Positions 11,047 to 16,108 of a stretch of DNA of 16,108 bases are shown here, piece after piece. Positions within the stretch are counted from its first letter, which is position 1, and each line of letters starts with the position of its first letter. The stretch covers positions 1-16,108 of the forward strand of contig JAFGCO010000041.1 of the NCBI GenBank assembly GCA_016932575.1, read 5' to 3'. Source of the stretch: a bacterium. GTDB taxonomy: Bacteria > Zhuqueibacterota > QNDG01 > JAFGCO01. Below the pieces are notes generated by a model. It did not search any database. It was not told the origin of the DNA and worked only from the letters and a program-made list of their open reading frames with translations. Made by a program: the position numbers and the translations under genes.

Positions 11047-14034
11047 ATGAAATGGTTTTATAAATCGACAATCTGGTTTTTTTTGTTTTATCAGGCTGCA
11101 GGTGGATATTGTTATGCCGGTCAAAAGAGTATGCATCTGAGTGCGCCGGATCTTCAATTAGAGCATGCTGACGGATATTCATCTCTCTATATCGAAGGGT
11201 ATGGCTGGATGGGTGAAGCAGGCGCTCCGAAACTTCCCGGAAGAATCATTTCAATTCTGCTGCCTGAAGGTGCGACTTATATCCAAGTACAAGTTGCCTC
11301 TGTTTCATATAGTCTGATACCCGGTTCATTTTCAATAGCACCGATTGCACCCATGTTTCCTGCTTCGTCAGATCCGTTCATGATATCCGAAATTCATTCA
11401 GAATATCAGAAGAACCAATTCATTTATCAACAGGACACCTTTTATCCGGAATCGTCTGTCACATGTACAGGCGTTCATTATCAGGATAAAACACCGGTGG
11501 TTCAAATCAAATTTTTACCGGTCAGATACAATCCGGTCCAGCATATTCTGGAGAAGGTGGAAAATGCGGATGTTGTTATTCATTATGAAGATCCTGTGGA
11601 ACATACTGTAAAATCTGTTCTAAAAAGGAATGTTCAATTCAATCCGTCCGATGTCAGGCCCTCCCTTCTTGTAATTGGTTCAGAATCTGTCAGTACCCAA
11701 CTCGGTCCTTATCTGTTCTGGAAGACGTGTCTGGGATATCGTGTTTCGTTTGCCTCTGTTGAATCCATCTGTCAGCAAGTCAGCGGTCCGACGAAAACGG
11801 AACAGATTCGTCAATTTCTTAAGCAGAAGTATAAGAACGACGGAACAGAACATGTCCTTTTTGTCGGCCACCGGGATATTATACCCTATCAGAAACTCTA
11901 TCCAAACCCGGACAATCATACGCCTGCAGGAGGCGTGCCCAGTGATTTGTATTATGCTCAGATTAACGGAGACTGGGATGGTGATGGGGATGGCTACCCC
12001 GGAGAATATGAAGAAGATCATGTTGATCTGATTTCTGAACTGCATGTCGGAAGAATTCCTTTTAGCGAGCCTGATATTGTTGCTGCGATTTTGGATAAAA
12101 TCATTCTGTATGAAAAGGACGATGGCGCCTGGAAAAAGAATGCATTGCTGATGGGTGCGATCAGTAATTATAAAAACGAGAACCATGCCTTTGAATATTA
12201 TGTCAAGACAGACGGTGCGGTTCTTATGGAAAAAATCAAAACGGACATATTTACCTTAAATGATGTCCGAACCCTTTATGAAAAGGAAGGCAACTCTCCT
12301 TCCGCTGCCTCGTGTGATTACCCGCTGAATCGTGAAAATGTTTTTTCTGCCTGGTCAGCCGGATCGTTTGGCTGCCTGAGCTGGTTTTCACATGGCAGCT
12401 ATGAAGCACTGAAAAGAAAATGGTGGGATCAGGATAATGGCAATGAAATTCCGGAATCGACAGAAATTGAATGGCAGAATTTAATTACTGTCAACGACGC
12501 GCCGATCAATGAACAGTATCAGCCTGTCATATTTGCCAATGCCTGTGACAATGGCTGGCCGGAACGTACCAGCCTGGCCAGACAGCTGATTCGCAACGGT
12601 GCTTCTGCAATCGTATCAGCTTCACGTGAAGCCTATAATACACTGGGTTGGCAGGAAATTCAGGATGGCGGAACTGCCACTCTGTCTTATTATTTCTGGA
12701 ACTGTCTGGTTCAGGATAACAGCCAGGTCGGTGAGGCACTCGAATCGGCCAGGACGGATTATCAGTCAATGTTTCATGGTTCATGGCTGCACTTGAGCAA
12801 TCTGTACGCATTTAATTTATTCGGGGATCCGTCCATGACATTGGACGGAGGCGTTCCCGTCGCAGGCGGCTGTGAAATTCATATTTGCTCACAATGCGAG
12901 TCGCCTGCTTATGATTTAACCCTGACTGATGTGATGGGAGAGATTCTGTACCATGAAAACAGCGCAGAGCCGGTTCAGCAGTTTTATCCGCTGGATCCCG
13001 GGTATTACACTGTCCGCGTGAAAGCGGATGGAATGCCGGATACAGGCGATGAGATGCATGTTTCAGCCGGACAAATGGAAACCATTGAACTCACTTTACG
13101 AGCATTCAGTCCGCCAAAACTTGTCATGAATCAATTGACGGTTGATATTGAATATAATGAAGGAGATTCAGGTCACTTTGAATTGATAATTGGCAATCAT
13201 GGGGAGCACATCCTGTCAGGCGGTATCCATCCGTTATCCGTTCACTGGTTAAGCACACAGGAGGATTCATTTCATGTGCTGCCGGATACTGATATCAGTC
13301 TGATTTTCCGGCTCAACGGCAGTGAACTGCAGAGCGGTGTTTTCAATACGCAGATTTCATTATTCAGCAATGATCCTCAGATTCCGGAATTGTCTGTTCC
13401 ACTCAAATTAACCGTTGCTGATCATGAACCTCCGGCCGCAATTCAGGATTTTCAGATTTATCAGATCAATGATGATTCATTAAAAATGAGCTGGCAGGCG
13501 GTTGGTGATAACGGATTTGAAGGGAAGGCCTCTGCTTACCGAATTCAAACGAAAGAGCCGGACAATCAGATTCTCATGGAAATTTCAGGAGAGCATTATC
13601 TGCCCGGTGATACGATTGTGGCCGGCATGCCGACAATATGGTTTCGTGATTTGACTTCGGTCCGTGTGATTGCAGTCGACGATGCCGGGCATTGTTCATC
13701 GTCCGATGAGCAGGTTGTTTCACTTTCGACCGGCATAACAGGCGCTTCGGTCTGTCCAAAATCATTTCTTTATCCGAATTTTCCCAATCCGTTTAATATG
13801 CAGACACTGGTTCAATTCTCTCTGGCGGAATCCGGACCTGTCAGGATTCATATTTTTGATGAAAGGGGCCGCCTGACACGCAGGCTTCTGAACGAAATAA
13901 GAAGTCCTGGCACGCATGAAGTCACATGGGACGGAACGGATAGTCAATCCCGAAATGTGCCTTCAGGCATTTATCTGATTCAAATACAGGTAAAAGGATT
14001 CTCGGCCACGCGAAAGATGATGCTGATCAAATGA
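11047..14034 (+). CDS. Secreted C25-family (gingipain-like) cysteine protease with C-terminal sorting domain
   Basis: A 995-residue exported protein. The signal peptide spans about 1-24 (ends GGYCYA), followed by a gingipain-type propeptide region to about 200. The C25 catalytic domain follows (about 205-605): H449 in WFSHGSYEA and C500 in FANACDNGW are the expected His-Cys dyad, and DWDGDGDG (309-316) looks like a calcium loop. FGDPSM near 592-597 closes the domain. A beta-sandwich of the kind with 'FSNDPQIPE' lies at about 689-791, a fibronectin-III-like domain at about 795-890, and the end from 908 holds FPNPFN (912-917) and VPSGIYLIQIQ, the FlgD-like/type A sorting domain. This suggests export to the surface by a type IX-like route. 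The nearest purines are CAGGGG and CCGGGG before the ATG. A terminator follows at 14157. Target proteins are unknown. Confidence 0.93.
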   Translation: MKWFYKSTIWFFLFYQAAGGYCYAGQKSMHLSAPDLQLEHADGYSSLYIEGYGWMGEAGAPKLPGRIISILLPEGATYIQVQVASVSYSLIPGSFSIAPIAPMFPASSDPFMISEIHSEYQKNQFIYQQDTFYPESSVTCTGVHYQDKTPVVQIKFLPVRYNPVQHILEKVENADVVIHYEDPVEHTVKSVLKRNVQFNPSDVRPSLLVIGSESVSTQLGPYLFWKTCLGYRVSFASVESICQQVSGPTKTEQIRQFLKQKYKNDGTEHVLFVGHRDIIPYQKLYPNPDNHTPAGGVPSDLYYAQINGDWDGDGDGYPGEYEEDHVDLISELHVGRIPFSEPDIVAAILDKIILYEKDDGAWKKNALLMGAISNYKNENHAFEYYVKTDGAVLMEKIKTDIFTLNDVRTLYEKEGNSPSAASCDYPLNRENVFSAWSAGSFGCLSWFSHGSYEALKRKWWDQDNGNEIPESTEIEWQNLITVNDAPINEQYQPVIFANACDNGWPERTSLARQLIRNGASAIVSASREAYNTLGWQEIQDGGTATLSYYFWNCLVQDNSQVGEALESARTDYQSMFHGSWLHLSNLYAFNLFGDPSMTLDGGVPVAGGCEIHICSQCESPAYDLTLTDVMGEILYHENSAEPVQQFYPLDPGYYTVRVKADGMPDTGDEMHVSAGQMETIELTLRAFSPPKLVMNQLTVDIEYNEGDSGHFELIIGNHGEHILSGGIHPLSVHWLSTQEDSFHVLPDTDISLIFRLNGSELQSGVFNTQISLFSNDPQIPELSVPLKLTVADHEPPAAIQDFQIYQINDDSLKMSWQAVGDNGFEGKASAYRIQTKEPDNQILMEISGEHYLPGDTIVAGMPTIWFRDLTSVRVIAVDDAGHCSSSDEQVVSLSTGITGASVCPKSFLYPNFPNPFNMQTLVQFSLAESGPVRIHIFDERGRLTRRLLNEIRSPGTHEVTWDGTDSQSRNVPSGIYLIQIQVKGFSATRKMMLIK

Positions 14035-14156
14035 TTGACCTGAATATCTAAAAAGGAGATTAATCAATCATTGAATCGGTCAATCGTATTATTTTAAAGC
14101 AGTCAAGCTGGTTTGTGATCATTTGCCCAATATATCAAAGAAATGATAATCAGCAG

Positions 14157-14183
14157 GGTGGGCTTAGGCCCACCATTTTTTTT
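14157..14183 (+). terminator. Rho-independent terminator after protease gene
   Basis: GGTGGGC (14157-14163), loop TTAG, GCCCACC (14168-14174), one A, then eight T (14176-14183). A textbook intrinsic terminator on the plus strand, about 120 bp after the protease stop, separating it from the next gene. Confidence 0.9.
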
Positions 14184-14211
14184 CATCGGGAAGAATTCAG
14201 ATCGAAAAATT

Positions 14212-14237
14212 CCTCCTTTCTTTTAAAAGAAAGGAGG
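14212..14237. repeat. 26-bp perfect palindrome
   Basis: cctcctttctttt (14212-14224) is followed directly by its reverse complement aaaagaaaggagg (14225-14237), with no loop. A word gcaaagaaacttttgc follows at once, itself nearly palindromic. The position, just after a terminator and before the next promoter, suits a dispersed repeat of the kind seen between operons. The gap 14184-14383 holds no gene. Confidence 0.7.
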
Positions 14238-14383
14238 CAAAGAAACTTTTGCTTTTTGCATGCTCATGGAGCCTTATGGTGTGTGCAGGGACTGACGGAT
14301 CCGGATTTCCTCAAAAAGATCACATGAAGCCTGCTGTCCGCGCAAAAAGCGATTCTTTGTTCCGCCGCTTATTCAAATATATC

Positions 14384-14411
14384 TTGACAATTAATAATTT
14401 TTCAATATATT
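14384..14411 (+). promoter_or_regulatory. Promoter of the surface-protein gene
   Basis: A perfect TTGACA (14384-14389) is separated by 16 bp from TATATT (14406-14411). This would give a leader of roughly 95 nt before the ATG at 14515. It lies downstream of a strong terminator, in a locally AT-rich stretch, supporting an independent transcription unit. Confidence 0.65.
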
Positions 14412-14514
14412 GATAAATTTAATAATGGGTAATCGGCATGAATTTTGCCAATTTAGATTAATTCAAATTCGATGATTGAATCATGACGGTTGATATCCTT
14501 TAAACGGGGGCGAT

Positions 14515-16108
14515 ATGCAGAATACGATTTTTGGAAAAGTGGTTCTTTTTTGCTCAATTGTTTTGTTTTCAGGCATGCTGTATGCCACTGTAACGGTTGA
14601 TGAGATTGTGATTGTTCCGAAGGTTGTTCTTGATTCAACCGGTTATGTCGGTGATCTGGTGGTGGATCCGACAAACGGAACGCTTCATTGCATTTGGCCA
14701 AACAAATATGGCATATTAAAATACAACAGCCGGTCGATTGACGGTGTTTGGGGCGATAATGAAATTATCCCGACACTTGGATTGCCTGTGACCGCAGAAG
14801 ACGGTCAGGGATTTTTAAGAAACAGCTGCGGTCTGACTGTTGATGAGCATGGTGTTTTACATATTGTTTATGGTGTGAAAGACGGAGATCTTTATTATGT
14901 GACAGGAAACTCGCATCATTGGTCGGATCCTTATGTGGTTGTCAAGAAATCACGGCCGTCATGCTTTCCTGAAATAGAAGTGATTGATGACAATTTAACT
15001 ATCATCTGGGAAGACGCTTCCAGAACCCACATTAAGGAAGTATTTCTGGTGGCACGTTTTCAGGGTCAGTGGACATCTCCCAAAAGAATTTTGATGGCGG
15101 ATAATCCTGACCTGATCAGCAGTGATAATGGGATTTTATATTTGTCAGGCCGTCTCTTTAATAATAATTGGCCTGATTATGATACCTATCATAATGCCCT
15201 TCTTTCGTATTCAATTCCCGGATTTCTGGACTGGCAGACCACGCAGGTGACACATGTGACCAGCGGACGTGTCGGCAAGGCGCCCAGAATGGCGGTATAT
15301 CAGAATAAAATAGCAATGGCGTGGAACACCACCAACAGCTGGGCAGAAATCGGCGGCGATTATGATAAAAAAGGAGAACTTCGTTGTGCACTTGCATTTG
15401 AGCCGGGATTGGAATGGGAGGAATATCTGGATTCCCCCTATCCTATTTTCACTGTGGCAACAAGCGATCCTTACGGTGTCGTGGCCTTTTATTCTGACGG
15501 CACGCTGTTTCTGGCGAATGGAAAGGCCGGAGAACTGGCCGTCAATTCTACAAGATTTTTCTCAATTAATCCCGGAGGGGATTGGTCGAAGCTTCGACTG
15601 GCTGAATGGGAAGACGGTATGGCCCATTTGGCCAGTGATGGGAAAACAGTGTGGGCTCTGGGTGGTCCTACAGGATATGACAATCGGGAAGTCTCGGTAT
15701 CCGGATATACCAATCCCTATGCAGAGCGTTTTGATTTTGATGATCATGCACCCACCTTTACGTCATTTCCCGATACAGTCACGTTATCTCACAGCCTTTG
15801 GAGATCTTCATGTCATGCAACAGATCCGGACGGGGATCCCGTTCGTTATTCACTTGCCTATGGTCCGAAAGAATGCCTGATTGATTCGATTGACGGATCC
15901 CTTCAGTGGCAGGTTTCGGACATCGACACCCATATCATTGGCGTAAAAGCTTCTGATAACCGCGGAAAATGCGATGTCCATTATTTTCGATTGCATGTCA
16001 TCGACCATATTTATCATATCAATTTTTCCGTGGATCAGCAGCAGGGGACAGCGCCGTTCACCGTCCAGTTTACCAATCTGTCTCAGGGGCCGATTGAGCA
16101 GGTTCACT
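14515..16108 (+). CDS. Secreted surface protein, beta-propeller plus cadherin-like and PKD domains (partial)
   Basis: An open frame from ATG 14515 to the end of the window (531 codons, no stop; the 3' end is missing). The signal peptide spans about 1-24 (VVLFCSIVLFSGMLYA, then TVTVDE). Residues about 35-400 hold repeated blocks such as VDEHGVLHIVYGVKDGDLYY and WSDPYVVV, typical of sialidase/BNR-like beta-propellers. A cadherin-like or putative-Ig domain runs from about 413 (ATDPDGDPVRY, SDIDTHIIGVKASDNRGK). A PKD domain starts at about 502 (FSVDQQQGTAPFTVQFTN) and is cut off. Such proteins are usually extracellular and adhesive or carbohydrate-binding, and often end in a sorting domain, which would lie beyond the window. 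A GGGGG tract 4 nt before the ATG is the only ribosome-site candidate. It is transcribed separately from the protease. The exact role is unknown. Confidence 0.85.
   Translation, partial: MQNTIFGKVVLFCSIVLFSGMLYATVTVDEIVIVPKVVLDSTGYVGDLVVDPTNGTLHCIWPNKYGILKYNSRSIDGVWGDNEIIPTLGLPVTAEDGQGFLRNSCGLTVDEHGVLHIVYGVKDGDLYYVTGNSHHWSDPYVVVKKSRPSCFPEIEVIDDNLTIIWEDASRTHIKEVFLVARFQGQWTSPKRILMADNPDLISSDNGILYLSGRLFNNNWPDYDTYHNALLSYSIPGFLDWQTTQVTHVTSGRVGKAPRMAVYQNKIAMAWNTTNSWAEIGGDYDKKGELRCALAFEPGLEWEEYLDSPYPIFTVATSDPYGVVAFYSDGTLFLANGKAGELAVNSTRFFSINPGGDWSKLRLAEWEDGMAHLASDGKTVWALGGPTGYDNREVSVSGYTNPYAERFDFDDHAPTFTSFPDTVTLSHSLWRSSCHATDPDGDPVRYSLAYGPKECLIDSIDGSLQWQVSDIDTHIIGVKASDNRGKCDVHYFRLHVIDHIYHINFSVDQQQGTAPFTVQFTNLSQGPIEQVH

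Noticed and set aside
14033-14085. gattgacc/ggtcaatc inverted repeat right after the protease stop
   Set aside because: Arms of only 8 bp with a 37-bp loop and no T-run; the clear terminator is at 14157.
14115-14327. Plus-strand open frame of about 70 codons after the protease
   Set aside because: It spans the intrinsic terminator and the 26-bp palindrome; no start signal.
15362-15880. Plus-strand open frame of about 172 codons
   Set aside because: It lies in another frame inside the surface-protein gene starting at 14515, which has a signal peptide and continuous domains.

Overview
The window looks like a chromosomal stretch of an uncultured-type bacterium of the FCB superphylum or a related candidate phylum (Calditrichota/KSB1/Marinimicrobia-like). 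The main reason is the 995-residue secreted C25 (gingipain-type) protease ending in a FPNPFN motif plus a FlgD-like/type A C-terminal sorting domain, a signature of those phyla. A Wzi-like outer-membrane protein and a PKD/cadherin-type surface protein fit a diderm cell. Taxonomy is inference; no rRNA or other marker gene is present.

Left part (1-6500) is AT-rich and built of small stress/defence-type modules: an MNT nucleotidyltransferase/HEPN pair (157-907, +), a hicB-hicA toxin-antitoxin operon on the minus strand (1701-1340; hicA is only 58 codons), a DUF4143-type AAA ATPase (2076-3257, +), a PIN-domain toxin with a 54-residue partner (3798-4416, +), and a second DUF4143 ATPase (4983-6128, +). 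Several carry recognisable promoters with palindromes or direct repeats that look like operators.

The gaps between these modules hold six copies (A-F, all in the same orientation) of a composite repeat. Its plan is: a ladder of 8-bp GRGTCNNN units, a spacer of about 15 bp, a ladder of 8-bp GRGTANAT units (1 to 10 units), a conserved core ttcccttcatccctgcc, and in most copies a 7-bp-unit CAAATNN array. Copies A and D share a 55-bp identical block. The sixth copy lies between the Wzi-like gene and the protease. This repeat, bracketing interchangeable modules, is the most unusual thing here.

Middle part (6562-10304) is more GC-rich: a DegT/DnrJ/EryC1-type sugar aminotransferase, a small bacterial sugar transferase (phosphoglycosyl transferase) starting 4 bp after it, a 433-bp gap with strong hairpins, and a Wzi-like outer-membrane protein. 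Together they suggest synthesis and surface attachment of a polysaccharide or glycan that includes an amino sugar.

Right part (11047-16108) encodes two large exported proteins: the C25 protease, followed by a clear rho-independent terminator, and, behind its own TTGACA/TATATT promoter, a surface protein with a probable beta-propeller region, a cadherin-like domain and a PKD domain. That protein runs off the end of the window.
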